A stretch of DNA of 64,000 bases. Source: JAKVBK01 sp022447275 (GTDB lineage Bacteria > Pseudomonadota > Alphaproteobacteria > Rhodobacterales > Rhodobacteraceae). Positions 1 to 8,412 of the stretch are shown piece after piece (position 1 is the stretch's first letter; each line of letters begins with the position of its first letter). The notes beneath the pieces were generated by a model. It did no database searches. It saw only the letters and a list, made by a program, of their open reading frames with translations, and was not told the origin of the DNA. The stretch covers positions 2,976,001-3,040,000 of the forward strand of contig CP138932.1 in NCBI GenBank assembly GCA_047125605.1, in the 5' to 3' direction. The translations under genes and the position numbers were made by a program.

Positions 1-1
1 C

Positions 2-403
2 AACACGTCGGTTGCAAAGCTCTATGCATTCACCAGCGCTGTGCAGAAAAGCAAGGCGGGCGCAGCCGCCAAGCAGGAGGCCATGCGCACGATGGCCAAG
101 CTGATGCAGCCGATGACGCCACACCTGGCCGAAGAGATGTGGCATCTGCTGAGCGGTGAGGGCCTTGTGGCTCAGGCGGTTTGGCCAACGGCTGATCCTG
201 CCCTTTTGGTCGAAGACACGGTGACCCTGCCGATCCAGATCAACGGCAAGCGCAGGGGCGAACTGTCCGTTGCCAAAGATGCGGACAAGGCCAGCATCGA
301 GGCCGCAGTCCTTGCCACCGAAGTGGTCCAGAAAGCCCTCGATGGCGGCCAGCCCCGAAAGCTGATCGTTGTGCCGGGGCGGATCGTGAACGTTGTCGTG
401 TGA
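2..403 (+). CDS. leuS: Leucyl-tRNA synthetase, C-terminal end (partial)
   Basis: The window opens inside this gene; about 133 C-terminal codons remain, read in frame from base 2. LeuRS charges tRNA-Leu with leucine in the cytoplasm. The visible part is the end of the anticodon-binding helical domain, with the segment MQPMTPHLAEEMWHLL typical of class Ia synthetases, followed by the small C-terminal domain (LPIQINGKRRGELSV) that ends LeuRS proteins. The stop at 401-403 lies inside the start of the next gene, so leuS, lptE and holA are probably one transcription unit, an order common in Rhodobacteraceae. Confidence 0.93.
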   Translation, partial: NTSVAKLYAFTSAVQKSKAGAAAKQEAMRTMAKLMQPMTPHLAEEMWHLLSGEGLVAQAVWPTADPALLVEDTVTLPIQINGKRRGELSVAKDADKASIEAAVLATEVVQKALDGGQPRKLIVVPGRIVNVVV

Positions 404-905
404 CGGCACCACATATGGGCGCCGCGCGGCGCTGGGGCTTGGGCTGGCTGCTCTTGTGACAGGGGCTGGCTGTGGCTTTACCCCCCTATATGCTCCCGGC
501 GCGCCGGGTGACCGGCTGCGCGGCCTGCTGGTTGTTACCCCACCCGATGACCGTGCGAGCTTTGCCTTCGTAGCCCAGGTTGAGCAGCTTCTGGGCCGCG
601 TTGACTCTGGCCCCTACCGGCTGACCTATGCGATCAGCACCACAACGGAAGATCAGGCCATCACGCCGGATCAGGCCATCCAGCGGATCGCGCTGCTGGG
701 CGCTGTCGAGTATTCGGTGATCGAGAACGCGACGGGTCGCACGCTGGCCTCTGGCCGGCAAACCGCGTTTACGGGCTTCAACACCACCTCCACCATCGTC
801 GCAACGCGCACCAGCGCGCGCGATGCGCAAGCCCGACTGATGGTCTTGCTGGCCAATGCCGTGGTGAGCGAAATTGTTGCCTCGGGCGCGGGCTGGTTGC
901 CGTGA
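393..905 (+). CDS. lptE: LPS-assembly lipoprotein LptE
   Basis: 170 residues. LptE is the outer-membrane lipoprotein that plugs and folds the LptD translocon, which inserts lipopolysaccharide into the outer leaflet. The N-terminus has a twin Arg, a hydrophobic stretch and a lipobox ending at Cys27 (LVTGAGC, then GFTPLY), as in alphaproteobacterial LptE proteins. I see no ATG; a TTG at 393 that overlaps the leuS end by 11 bases is the best in-frame start. The stop overlaps the GTG of holA by four bases, which suggests translational coupling. Family assignment rests on the lipobox/GFxPLY signature, the length and the leuS-holA neighbourhood. Confidence 0.85.
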   Translation: MSCDGTTYGRRAALGLGLAALVTGAGCGFTPLYAPGAPGDRLRGLLVVTPPDDRASFAFVAQVEQLLGRVDSGPYRLTYAISTTTEDQAITPDQAIQRIALLGAVEYSVIENATGRTLASGRQTAFTGFNTTSTIVATRTSARDAQARLMVLLANAVVSEIVASGAGWLP

Positions 906-1927
906 AGCTGCAACCGCGGGACGCCCTTGGGGTGCTGCGCAAGCCAGACCCCGCCCGTGCTGGCATCCTGATCTACGGCGTGGACGCCGAGCGGGTGGCC
1001 ATACGGCGCCGCACGTTTTTGGAAAACCTGCTTGGCCCCAATGCAGAAGAAGAAATGCGCCTTACCCGTCTGACCGGCGCAGAATTGCGCCGCGATCCTG
1101 CCGCCTTGCAAGACGGGATGCGGGCGGCCGGCTTTTTCCCCGGCCCCCGGGCGGTCTGGGTTGAGGAGGCCACAGACGGGCTGGCGGCGACCTTCGCTGA
1201 AGCGCTGGACGCGTTCCAGCCGGGCGATGGCGCGATCATTGCCACGGCCGCTTCGCTGAAAGCCTCCTCCAAGCTGCGCAAAGCCTTTGAAGCGGATAAA
1301 AGCGCCTACGCCCTTGGGGTTTACGATGATCCACCCTCGCGGGCTGAGGTGTCTGCCGAGTTAGAGCGCGCCGGCATTCCCCAACCGCAACCCGATGCGC
1401 AGGACGCGCTCATGGCTTTGGCTGCCAGCGTCCCTCCGGGGGATTTCCGCCAGACGCTCGACAAGATCGCGCTCTACAAGCTCGATGACCCGGCCCCCCT
1501 GACGGCGGAAGAGATCCAGAAGATGGCCCCGGCCACGGTGGATGCAGATGTGGATGCGCTTCTTCATGCGGTGGCGGAAGGGCAGGTGCGGGATGTTGGT
1601 CCGCTGATGCGCCGCCTTGAAGGGCAGGGTGTTGCCGCGGTCACCATGTGTATCATGGGGCTGCGTCACTTCCGGATATTGCATGCCGCGGCCTCTGATC
1701 CCGGCGGTGCCGAGGCGGGCATGGGCAAACTGCGGCCACCCGTTTTCGGCCCGCGCCGCTCAAGAATGGCGCGTCAGGCAAGTGATTGGGGGCGGGTTCG
1801 GCTGGAACAGGCCCTGCAATCTTTGATCGAAGTCGACATGGTTTTGCGCTCGGCGGGGCGCGTGGCACCAGAGGCCGCATCCGTCGAGCGGCTGTTCATT
1901 CGGCTTGCTATGCTGCGCGGCCGCTGA
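902..1927 (+). CDS. holA: DNA polymerase III subunit delta
   Basis: 341 residues, the normal size for HolA. The delta subunit of the clamp loader opens the beta sliding clamp. The N-terminal half has the PDRAGILIYG-like first strand and the conserved FFPGPRAVWVEEA region, followed by the AAA+-like lid segment and a C-terminal helical collar domain rich in Arg and Leu. It starts with GTG at 902 inside the lptE stop (four-base overlap). The order leuS-lptE-holA supports the call. Confidence 0.9.
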   Translation: MKLQPRDALGVLRKPDPARAGILIYGVDAERVAIRRRTFLENLLGPNAEEEMRLTRLTGAELRRDPAALQDGMRAAGFFPGPRAVWVEEATDGLAATFAEALDAFQPGDGAIIATAASLKASSKLRKAFEADKSAYALGVYDDPPSRAEVSAELERAGIPQPQPDAQDALMALAASVPPGDFRQTLDKIALYKLDDPAPLTAEEIQKMAPATVDADVDALLHAVAEGQVRDVGPLMRRLEGQGVAAVTMCIMGLRHFRILHAAASDPGGAEAGMGKLRPPVFGPRRSRMARQASDWGRVRLEQALQSLIEVDMVLRSAGRVAPEAASVERLFIRLAMLRGR

Positions 1928-1974
1928 CAGCGATTGCCGGGCCGCAACCGGGCCAAGAGTGGGGGAGGTTCATC

Positions 1975-2565
1975 ATGGAACTGAAAGTATTTGGCAGCGT
2001 GAAAAGCCGTGCCATGCGGGTGATCTGGATGCTGGAAGAGCTGGAGGTGCCGTTCGAGCATGTCCCGGCTGTGCCACGCTCAGCGGATGTGATGGCCCTG
2101 AACGCAACGGGCAAAGTGCCGGTTCTGCTGGCCGATGGCGTGCCCATCACGGACAGCACGGCAATACTGACCTTTCTTGCCGATCATTTTGGCCGTCTGA
2201 CGGCCCCTGCCGGCAGCTTGGAGCGCGCCCGCCAGGACAGCATGACACAGTTCCTGCTCGATGAATTCGACGCGGTGCTCTGGATGGCGTCACGCCACAG
2301 CTTTGTCTTGCCACAACATCTGCGCCTGCCCGCGATCAAAGACAGCCTGAAATGGGAAATGGAGCGCAGTCAGAACACACTGCTGGCACGCATGGGCGAA
2401 GACGCGTTCCTGATGGGCGCGCAGATGACAGTGCCCGATATCATCCTCACCCACTGCCTCAGCTGGGCCATCGCCGCCAAATTCCCGGTCGAGACACCCG
2501 CGCTGGTGGCCTATGCCAAGCGGATGCGTGCGCGCCCGGCCTTCAAGCGCGCGGCGGCCCGCTAG
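1975..2565 (+). CDS. Glutathione S-transferase family protein
   Basis: 196 residues. The N-terminal thioredoxin-like domain (about 1-78) has the GST pattern SVKSRAMRVIWMLEEL, then a cis-Pro segment (GKVPVLL) and the glutathione-binding DS pair in ITDSTAIL. The C-terminal all-helical domain follows (about 90-190) with the N-capping motif region MTVPDIILTHCL. I chose ATG 1975 because a GGGGGAGG ribosome-binding site lies just before it; a longer frame runs back into holA but has no such site. The substrate cannot be told from the sequence. Confidence 0.83.
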   Translation: MELKVFGSVKSRAMRVIWMLEELEVPFEHVPAVPRSADVMALNATGKVPVLLADGVPITDSTAILTFLADHFGRLTAPAGSLERARQDSMTQFLLDEFDAVLWMASRHSFVLPQHLRLPAIKDSLKWEMERSQNTLLARMGEDAFLMGAQMTVPDIILTHCLSWAIAAKFPVETPALVAYAKRMRARPAFKRAAAR

Positions 2566-2572
2566 GCTGGGC

Positions 2573-3766
2573 TCAGGTGTGTGTCTGGGCCCATTGGGCG
2601 GCGTGGTGCCCGGCCCAAAGGCCCGTCGCCAGACAGGCGCTGATCAGATAGCCACCGGTCGGCGCTTCCCAGTCCAACATCTCGCCCGCGCAAAAGACAC
2701 CCGCCTTCTCGCGCAGCATCAGGTTTTCATCGAGGCTGTCCCAACTCAGCCCGCCCGCGGTGGAAATCGCTTCATCAAGCGGGCCCGGGCCCTGCAGCTG
2801 TGCGGGCAAAGCCTTGATCCGTCCGGCCAGCGCCGCCGGATCATCTGGCACCCTGTCGGACCACTCCCGCAGAAGGGCAATTTTCGCCGGCTCCAACCGG
2901 GCCGCCTTGCGCAGATGGTTGTTCAGGCTCGCCTTGCCACGCGGCCGTGCCAAACGCGCCGCAAGGGCTGCCGCGTCGAGGCCGGGTGCAAGATCCAGTT
3001 CAAGCGGTGCGCCCTCGCGCAGCGTTCGCGACACTGTATAAACAGCGCTGCCCTCAAGCCCCTTGCGCGAGATCACGCATTCCCCGGTGGTGCTGTGTGG
3101 GCCTGCGCGCAGGGCGATGGGCTTCAAGGGGCGCCCAAAATGCTTTTCCATGTGCGCAGACCACGCAACGCGGAATCCCATATTCGCAGGCTGAAACGGC
3201 AGCGTGCGGGCGCCGATTTTCTGCAAATGCGCCACCCAAGCCCCATCCGATCCCAGCCGAGACCAACTGGCGCCGCCCAAAGCGAGCAACAGAACATCTG
3301 GCGTCAGATGGCGTAATCCGTCTTGGGTCTCGATCACCGTGTTGCGCCCCTCCCATCCCTGCCAACGCCACCGGGTCTCAAAGCGGACCCCTTTGGAGGA
3401 CAGGCGGCTGAGCCAAGCACGCAGCAGCGGGGAGGCCTTCATGGACAGCGGAAAAACCCGTCCCGAAGAGCCAGTGAACACCTCCTGGCCAAGCCCCCGA
3501 GAGAAATCTTGCACCTCCTCAGGGCCAAAGCTGCGCAGCATGGGGGCCAGCGGCGCTGAGGGATGCATGTTGTGCAGGAACGCCTCGGCATCCTCTGCCA
3601 TCGTCAGATTGAGACCAGACTTGCCTGCCATCAGGAATTTACGCCCGAAAGACGGCTTGCTGTCTGCAACCGTAACGGCAAGGCCGCCGTCGGCCAGCGC
3701 TTCAGCCGCCATCAACCCTGCAGGTCCGGACCCGATCACCAATGCCTCTGCCATGGTTTCCTCCAT
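2573..3766 (-). CDS. Flavoprotein, BaiN/HI0933 (TIGR03862-type) family oxidoreductase
   Basis: 397 residues. The N-terminal Rossmann fold shows the FAD-binding motif GSGPAGLMAAEALA, followed by KPSFGRKFLMAGKSGLN, the hallmark of the HI0933/BaiN family of NAD(P)/FAD-dependent oxidoreductases. The C-terminus has a second dinucleotide segment (GVFCAGEMLDWEAPTGGY) that closes the FAD site in this family. The reaction is unknown for most members. ATG 3766 and an internal ATG at 3754 (MAEALVIG) are both possible starts. It converges on the GST-like gene, with only seven bases between stops. Confidence 0.8.
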   Translation of the reverse strand: MEETMAEALVIGSGPAGLMAAEALADGGLAVTVADSKPSFGRKFLMAGKSGLNLTMAEDAEAFLHNMHPSAPLAPMLRSFGPEEVQDFSRGLGQEVFTGSSGRVFPLSMKASPLLRAWLSRLSSKGVRFETRWRWQGWEGRNTVIETQDGLRHLTPDVLLLALGGASWSRLGSDGAWVAHLQKIGARTLPFQPANMGFRVAWSAHMEKHFGRPLKPIALRAGPHSTTGECVISRKGLEGSAVYTVSRTLREGAPLELDLAPGLDAAALAARLARPRGKASLNNHLRKAARLEPAKIALLREWSDRVPDDPAALAGRIKALPAQLQGPGPLDEAISTAGGLSWDSLDENLMLREKAGVFCAGEMLDWEAPTGGYLISACLATGLWAGHHAAQWAQTHT

Positions 3767-3791
3767 GCCATAGCGCCCTTGTCAGGGCCAC

Positions 3792-4160
3792 ATGGCAGAC
3801 CATCCTCGTGTTATGCCCAAGCGTCGTAACACAAACTGGCCTGATGCAGAGCCCCCTGTGCATGCAGATCCGATCTGCCCTCTGTGCGGGCGGCCCATTC
3901 CGCCGCACGCCCGCCAAAGCTTGCATCATCTGGTGCCGAAACTGCGCGGTGGGAAAGGTGGCCCGACGGTCTTGCTGCACCAAATCTGCCACAACGAAAT
4001 CCACGCCACATTGACGGAAACCGAACTGGCCCGCGACTATGCCACGATCGAAGCGCTCAAGGCACACCCCCGTTTGGCGCGGTTTCTGGCCTGGGTCGCC
4101 AAAAGGCCAGCTGATTATCATTCCCGCGGTGTCGGGCCCCGGCGCAAGCGCTCGCGCTGA
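3792..4160 (+). CDS. Small HNH endonuclease-domain protein
   Basis: 122 residues. It has a zinc pair (CPLCGR, near residue 30), then HH (near residue 44), an Asn-poor linker and an ICHNEIHA ending: the HNH nuclease fold with a CxxC zinc knuckle. The C-terminus is very basic (RRKRSR). Short single-domain HNH proteins of this type are widespread in Rhodobacteraceae chromosomes with no phage or restriction partners nearby, and none is seen here. It is transcribed divergently from the flavoprotein gene with 25 bases between starts. The substrate is unknown. Confidence 0.72.
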   Translation: MADHPRVMPKRRNTNWPDAEPPVHADPICPLCGRPIPPHARQSLHHLVPKLRGGKGGPTVLLHQICHNEIHATLTETELARDYATIEALKAHPRLARFLAWVAKRPADYHSRGVGPRRKRSR

Positions 4161-4189
4161 AGAACGCGATGCTGGCTCCACCCCTCTGA

Positions 4190-4262
4190 ACAGGCGACAG
4201 GCGCATCTTTGTCTTCAACATACTTGGGGGGCCTGCGGCAGCAGGCAGGGCACAGCCCCATG
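4190..4262 (+). repeat. Intergenic repeat, copy 1 (diverged)
   Basis: The segment has the order ATCTTTGTCTTCAACATAC, a G run, then GC-rich inverted stretches (GGCCTGC...GCAGGC and GGGCACAGCCCC). It matches the same layout seen more clearly near 8.14, 19.49 and 26.04 kb: a TCTTTGT tail, an AAAATACTCC-like core, then a GGGGCAGCGCCCC palindrome. It lies between the HNH gene and the shortened 3' end of dnaE2. Confidence 0.55.
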
Positions 4263-4292
4263 CCGTCCGAGCGCCCCGGCGCGGATGGCCTC

Positions 4293-7199
4293 CTAGGCGG
4301 CCTGCTCAGGGGTCAGAAGCCCGCGCAGCAATGCCAGCGGATGGGCCCGCAAGGAGAGGCGCATGGCAACGTAATCCTCCACCACATGTTCGCCGGGCGA
4401 CATCTGCGGCAACTGGGCCAGGGGCTCGTGGATGCTTTCCCCGTCCATATCCGAATCGAACAGGGGCAAGGCTTTGGGCGCGCGTAGGGCTTTGGCGTCC
4501 CACAGGGCTTGCCTGCGCCCGATCCCAAGGCTGGCAAACACATCTGCCTCGGCCAGACCTTCCAGGGTGGCAGGGGCCACGCCGGCCCGACGCCAGACCT
4601 CCGCCACGTCCTGATATCCGTTGCCGCGTGCAGCTGTCAGCCACCGGGCTTCTTCCTCCCTCAGGGCCTTGATCTGGCGCAGGCCCAGCCGCAAGGCCAG
4701 CCCGCCACGACCATCGGGTTCCATCACATTGTCCCAGTAGCTGCGATTGATATCGATCGGCCGCACCTCGACACCGTGTTCGCGCGCATCGCGGACGATC
4801 TGGGCAGGGGCATAAAACCCCATGGGCTGGGCGTTCAGCAGTGCACAGGCAAAGATTCCGGGGTGATGGCATTTCAGCCATGCGCTGGCATAGACAAGCA
4901 GTGCAAAACTGGCGGCGTGGCTTTCGGGAAACCCGTAGGAGCCAAAGCCCTCGATCTGTGAAAAGCAGCGTTCGGCAAAATCCTGTGCATAGCCGTTGCG
5001 CCGCATGCCCCTAAGAAACCTCTCCCGGAATTCCGAGACATTTCCGTGCTTCTTGAAGGTTGCCAGCGCCCGGCGCAGGCGATCGGCCTCCTCGGGCGTG
5101 AAGCCAGCCCCGACGATGGCGATCTGCATGGCTTGCTCCTGAAACAGAGGCACGCCCAGTGTCTTGGCCAGCACCTGCCCCAGAGCGTCTGAGGGAAAGT
5201 GCACCTCTTCCTCGCCATTTCGCCGCCGAATATAGGGGTGCACCATGTCCCCTTGGATCGGGCCGGGCCGCACGATCGCTGTCTCGATCACAAGATCATA
5301 GAAACAACGTGGCTTCATGCGCGGCAGAAAGTTCATCTGTGCCCGGCTTTCCACCTGAAAGACACCCAGACTGTCCGCCTTGCACAGCATGTCATAAACG
5401 GCCGGATCCTCTGGGGGCAGGCTGGCCAAACCATATTCCGTTCCATGGTGCTGCTGGATCAGGTCAAAAGCCTTGCGCACGCAGCTCAACATGCCCAGCG
5501 CGAGGATATCCACCTTCAGGATGCCCAGCGTGTCGATGTCATCCTTGTCCCAGGGGATGATGGTGCGGTCTTCCATGGTGGCGTTCTCTACTGGGCAGAG
5601 CTCATCCAGCCGCCCTTCGGTGATAATGAACCCGCCCACATGCTGTGACAGGTGGCGTGGAAAGCCCTGCACCTCGCGGATCAGCTTGATGGTCTGCATC
5701 AGTCTGTGGTCGTCCGGGTCCAGCCCGATTTCACGCAGGCGCGCGGCCTCTGTGCCCGTAAGCGTACCAAAGCCCCAGATTTGCGAACTGAGCGCGCCAA
5801 GCGTGTCCTCGGACAGGCCCATGGCCCGGCCCACTTCGCGCACGGCCCGTTTGCCACGGTAATGGATTACGGTCGCGCAGAGCCCGGCCCGATGCCGCCC
5901 ATACCGCCGATAGATCCACTGGATCACCTCCTCGCGACGTTCATGTTCGAAATCCACGTCGATATCTGGTGGCTCGTCCCGGGCCTCCGAGACAAAACGC
6001 TCAAACACCATCGTGCCGATCTCAGGGCTGACGGAGGTCACGCCCAGGCAGTAGCACACCACCGAATTCGCGGCCGAACCGCGTCCCTGGCACAGGATGC
6101 TGCGGGACCGGGCAAAGGCCACGATGTCATGCACCGTGAGAAAATAAGGCGCATAGTTCAGCTTTGCGATCAGCGCCAATTCATGGGCCAGCATGTTCCT
6201 GACCCGTTCAGGCGCGCCCGACGGGTAGCGCTGCTCAAGCCCGGCCCGGGCCAGACGTTCCAGCCGTTCAGCGGCGGTTTCGGAACCTTCGGCTTCGCTG
6301 GGATATTCGTAGCGCAGATCATCGAGGCAAAAGGCCAGACGGTTTGCCAACGCAGCAGCGCGGGCCACAGCCTGCGCATGGGGGCCCATCAAGGCGCATA
6401 CCTCATTCCCGGTGCGCAGGCGCCGCTCTGCATTGGCCAATGCGCTTCGGCCCAGATCATCCACCCGCCGCCCTGTCCGCACTGCAGTCAGCACATCTGC
6501 CAAGCGACGACGACGGCCGTGATGCATGATCGGATCGGCGGAGGCGATGGTCGGCAAATCTAATGTTCTGGCCAGTTCGGCGATGCGGGCCAGGCGCGGC
6601 CTGTCCTGGCCGTCATAGCGCGGGGACAGCACCAAATGGCACTGCCCGGGAAAGCGGCGCGTCAGCCGTTGCGCCTGTGACAGCCATGGGCCCGCGCCGC
6701 TCTGCAAGGTTTGCGCACATGGCGGGTGGAGCAACAGGTGAATGCCATCACACCATGCTTCAAGATCGGCAAGCGTCAGGTCGCATGCGCCTTTCTCCGC
6801 CCGCAACTGCCCTACAGAAAGCAGGCGACACAAACGCCCCCAGGCCGTCCTATCGCTGGGCAATGCGGTCGCCTCAAACCCGTCTGTGGTGCGCAGACGC
6901 GCCGCAGGTATCAGCCGAGGGGCCGTATCGGGGCACGCCTCCCGCACAGGGTGGCATCCCTCAGGGCAGGGTGGCCCGATTGACCCATCCCGTGCGATCG
7001 CCTCGCGTCGCAACCGGACAGACCGGGCGATCTCGCGGGCCTTGGCATGGCCCCGCACGATGCCCGCAACTGAGTTCACATCACTGATCGCAATCGCCTC
7101 CAGCCCCATCCAGGCCGCACGCTCCACCATCTCCTCGGGATGTGATGCCCCGGTGAGGAAGGTGAAATTAGACAAGGCACAGAGCTCGGCAAATGGCAT
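4293..7199 (-). CDS. dnaE2: Error-prone DNA polymerase DnaE2, lacking the C-terminal domain
   Basis: 968 residues. DnaE2 is the SOS-induced C-family polymerase used in mutagenic lesion bypass with ImuA and ImuB. Visible are the PHP domain at the N-terminus (FAELCALSNFTFLTGASHPEE), the catalytic palm with PPDIDVDFEHERREEVIQWI, the LSQHVGGFIIT segment and the fingers with ESHAASFALLVYASAWLK. The frame stops straight after SLRAHPLALLRGLLTPEQAA, where family members normally continue for about 100 or more residues with an OB-fold and a tail; the bases after the stop do not continue this domain. No imuA or imuB is next to it. An SOS box lies about 45 bases upstream of the start. Confidence 0.9.
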   Translation of the reverse strand: MPFAELCALSNFTFLTGASHPEEMVERAAWMGLEAIAISDVNSVAGIVRGHAKAREIARSVRLRREAIARDGSIGPPCPEGCHPVREACPDTAPRLIPAARLRTTDGFEATALPSDRTAWGRLCRLLSVGQLRAEKGACDLTLADLEAWCDGIHLLLHPPCAQTLQSGAGPWLSQAQRLTRRFPGQCHLVLSPRYDGQDRPRLARIAELARTLDLPTIASADPIMHHGRRRRLADVLTAVRTGRRVDDLGRSALANAERRLRTGNEVCALMGPHAQAVARAAALANRLAFCLDDLRYEYPSEAEGSETAAERLERLARAGLEQRYPSGAPERVRNMLAHELALIAKLNYAPYFLTVHDIVAFARSRSILCQGRGSAANSVVCYCLGVTSVSPEIGTMVFERFVSEARDEPPDIDVDFEHERREEVIQWIYRRYGRHRAGLCATVIHYRGKRAVREVGRAMGLSEDTLGALSSQIWGFGTLTGTEAARLREIGLDPDDHRLMQTIKLIREVQGFPRHLSQHVGGFIITEGRLDELCPVENATMEDRTIIPWDKDDIDTLGILKVDILALGMLSCVRKAFDLIQQHHGTEYGLASLPPEDPAVYDMLCKADSLGVFQVESRAQMNFLPRMKPRCFYDLVIETAIVRPGPIQGDMVHPYIRRRNGEEEVHFPSDALGQVLAKTLGVPLFQEQAMQIAIVGAGFTPEEADRLRRALATFKKHGNVSEFRERFLRGMRRNGYAQDFAERCFSQIEGFGSYGFPESHAASFALLVYASAWLKCHHPGIFACALLNAQPMGFYAPAQIVRDAREHGVEVRPIDINRSYWDNVMEPDGRGGLALRLGLRQIKALREEEARWLTAARGNGYQDVAEVWRRAGVAPATLEGLAEADVFASLGIGRRQALWDAKALRAPKALPLFDSDMDGESIHEPLAQLPQMSPGEHVVEDYVAMRLSLRAHPLALLRGLLTPEQAA

Positions 7200-7241
7200 G
7201 GGGGCAGCACCCAGACAGCACGATGAGAATCTCGCCCAAAT

Positions 7242-7256
7242 GTTCTCATTTTGTTC
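7242..7256. promoter_or_regulatory. LexA (SOS) box, alphaproteobacterial direct-repeat type
   Basis: GTTC, seven bases (TCATTTT), then GTTC: an exact match to the GTTC-N7-GTTC direct repeat bound by LexA in Rhodobacter and other alphaproteobacteria. It lies in the gap between the divergent starts of dnaE2 (7199, minus) and pdxJ (7333, plus). Since dnaE2 is a standard SOS gene, it most likely controls dnaE2. Confidence 0.8.
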
Positions 7257-7332
7257 TGGTTAGAGTCAAGGCATCGGCTTGACCTCCTCGTCGCAGGGCG
7301 CATCTTGCGGACAAGGTAAGAAGGGAACGGAA

Positions 7333-8079
7333 ATGTCGGACAAACTGCGACTTGGCGTCAACATCGACCACGTGGCCACCCTGCGCAATGCACGCGGCGG
7401 GGCCACGCCAGATCCCATCCGCGCGGCCAAGCTGGCTGAGGCGGCCGGGGCCGATGGCATCACTGCCCATCTGCGCGAAGACCGCCGCCATATCCGCGAT
7501 GGAGACATCGAGGCCCTGATGGCGGCCCTTGAAACGCCCCTGAACTTCGAGATGGCCGCAACCCAGGAAATGCAGGAAATCGCCCTGCGCCACAAACCCC
7601 ATGCCGTGTGCATCGTGCCTGAAAAGCGCGAGGAACGCACAACCGAAGGCGGGCTTGAGGTGGCAGGGGATGCAAACCGCCTGGCGGCCTATATCGAACC
7701 GCTGGCTGCGGCTGGCAGCCGTGTCTCGCTGTTCATCGCGCCCGATGAGGCACAGGTGCGCGCCTCTGCCCGGATCGGCGCCGCCGTCATCGAACTGCAC
7801 ACAGGCACTTATACCGATCTGCACAACGAAGGCCGCCACGCAGAACGCGACGCGGAACTGGCCCGGATCGTAGAGATGTCGGCCCTGGCCCATTCGCTGG
7901 GCCTCGAAGTGCACGCAGGCCACGGGCTGAGCTACGAAACTGTGGGCCCGGTGGCGGCCATCCCCGAGATCATGGAGCTGAACATCGGCCATTTCCTGAT
8001 CGGGGAAAGCGTCTTCGTGGGTCTTGAAGCCGCGATCAAGGAAATGCGCCGTCTCATGGATGCGGCCCGCATGACCTAA
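7333..8079 (+). CDS. pdxJ: Pyridoxine 5'-phosphate synthase
   Basis: 248 residues, the family length. PdxJ condenses 1-deoxy-D-xylulose 5-phosphate with 3-amino-2-oxopropyl phosphate to give pyridoxine 5'-phosphate, the last ring-forming step of vitamin B6 synthesis. The N-terminus LGVNIDHVATLRNARGG and the strand DGITAHLREDRRHI carry the conserved substrate-binding residues of the TIM barrel; the catalytic His/Glu region EVHAGHGL and the phosphate-binding NIGHFLIGES are present. ATG 7333 follows AAGGGAACGG. Its DXP substrate is shared with the isoprenoid pathway (dxs is at 60 kb). Confidence 0.95.
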   Translation: MSDKLRLGVNIDHVATLRNARGGATPDPIRAAKLAEAAGADGITAHLREDRRHIRDGDIEALMAALETPLNFEMAATQEMQEIALRHKPHAVCIVPEKREERTTEGGLEVAGDANRLAAYIEPLAAAGSRVSLFIAPDEAQVRASARIGAAVIELHTGTYTDLHNEGRHAERDAELARIVEMSALAHSLGLEVHAGHGLSYETVGPVAAIPEIMELNIGHFLIGESVFVGLEAAIKEMRRLMDAARMT

Positions 8080-8111
8080 AGACTGCCTCCAAAAAGGCAA
8101 CGTGGACTACA

Positions 8112-8140
8112 ACAGGGCGGCACACCTGCCCTGTCTTTGT
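8112..8140 (+). terminator. Terminator after pdxJ
   Basis: A seven-base-pair perfect stem (ACAGGGC at 8112-8118 with GCCCTGT at 8128-8134) is followed by TCTTTGT. It lies 33 bases after the pdxJ stop and forms the first half of the intergenic repeat described at 8144. Confidence 0.65.
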
Positions 8141-8143
8141 GTT

Positions 8144-8200
8144 GAAAATACTCCGGGGTGAGCATCCGCAGGATGTGAGGGGCAGCGCCCCTGGTTGGGG
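8144..8200 (+). repeat. Intergenic repeat, copy 2
   Basis: GAAAATACTCCGGGG (8144-8158) followed by the palindrome GGGGCAGCGCCCC (8179-8191). The same pair of motifs recurs at 19488-19522 and 26039-26095 and in a diverged form at 4190-4262. With the preceding stem and TCTTTGTGTT tail it makes one composite element. Confidence 0.7.
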
Positions 8201-8217
8201 GGGCAGACAGCCGACGC

Positions 8218-8412
8218 TCAACCTGCCAAAATGGCGGTCAACGTCAACAAAATGCCCCCCGCAGTCACTGCCAGCATCCCCAGCAACCTGCGGGTTTCTT
8301 CCGGCAGACTGGCCAACAACGCCAGGATCTGCGTGATACGCGAAGGGGCCAGTGCAAGCACCAGCCCCTCCAAAATAAAGACCAGCCCGAGAGCCAGGAA
8401 AACAACGCCCAT
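8218..8412 (-). CDS. DUF2065 family small membrane protein
   Basis: 64 residues with two hydrophobic helices (about 2-18 and 45-62) and a conserved short linker (PSRITQIL). This is the YjeT/DUF2065 type of inner-membrane protein, which regularly follows hflK-hflC. The ATG overlaps the hflC stop by one base, so it is the last gene of the hflK-hflC-DUF2065 operon. The function is not known; co-occurrence suggests an accessory role at the HflKC-FtsH complex. Confidence 0.78.
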   Translation of the reverse strand: MGVVFLALGLVFILEGLVLALAPSRITQILALLASLPEETRRLLGMLAVTAGGILLTLTAILAG

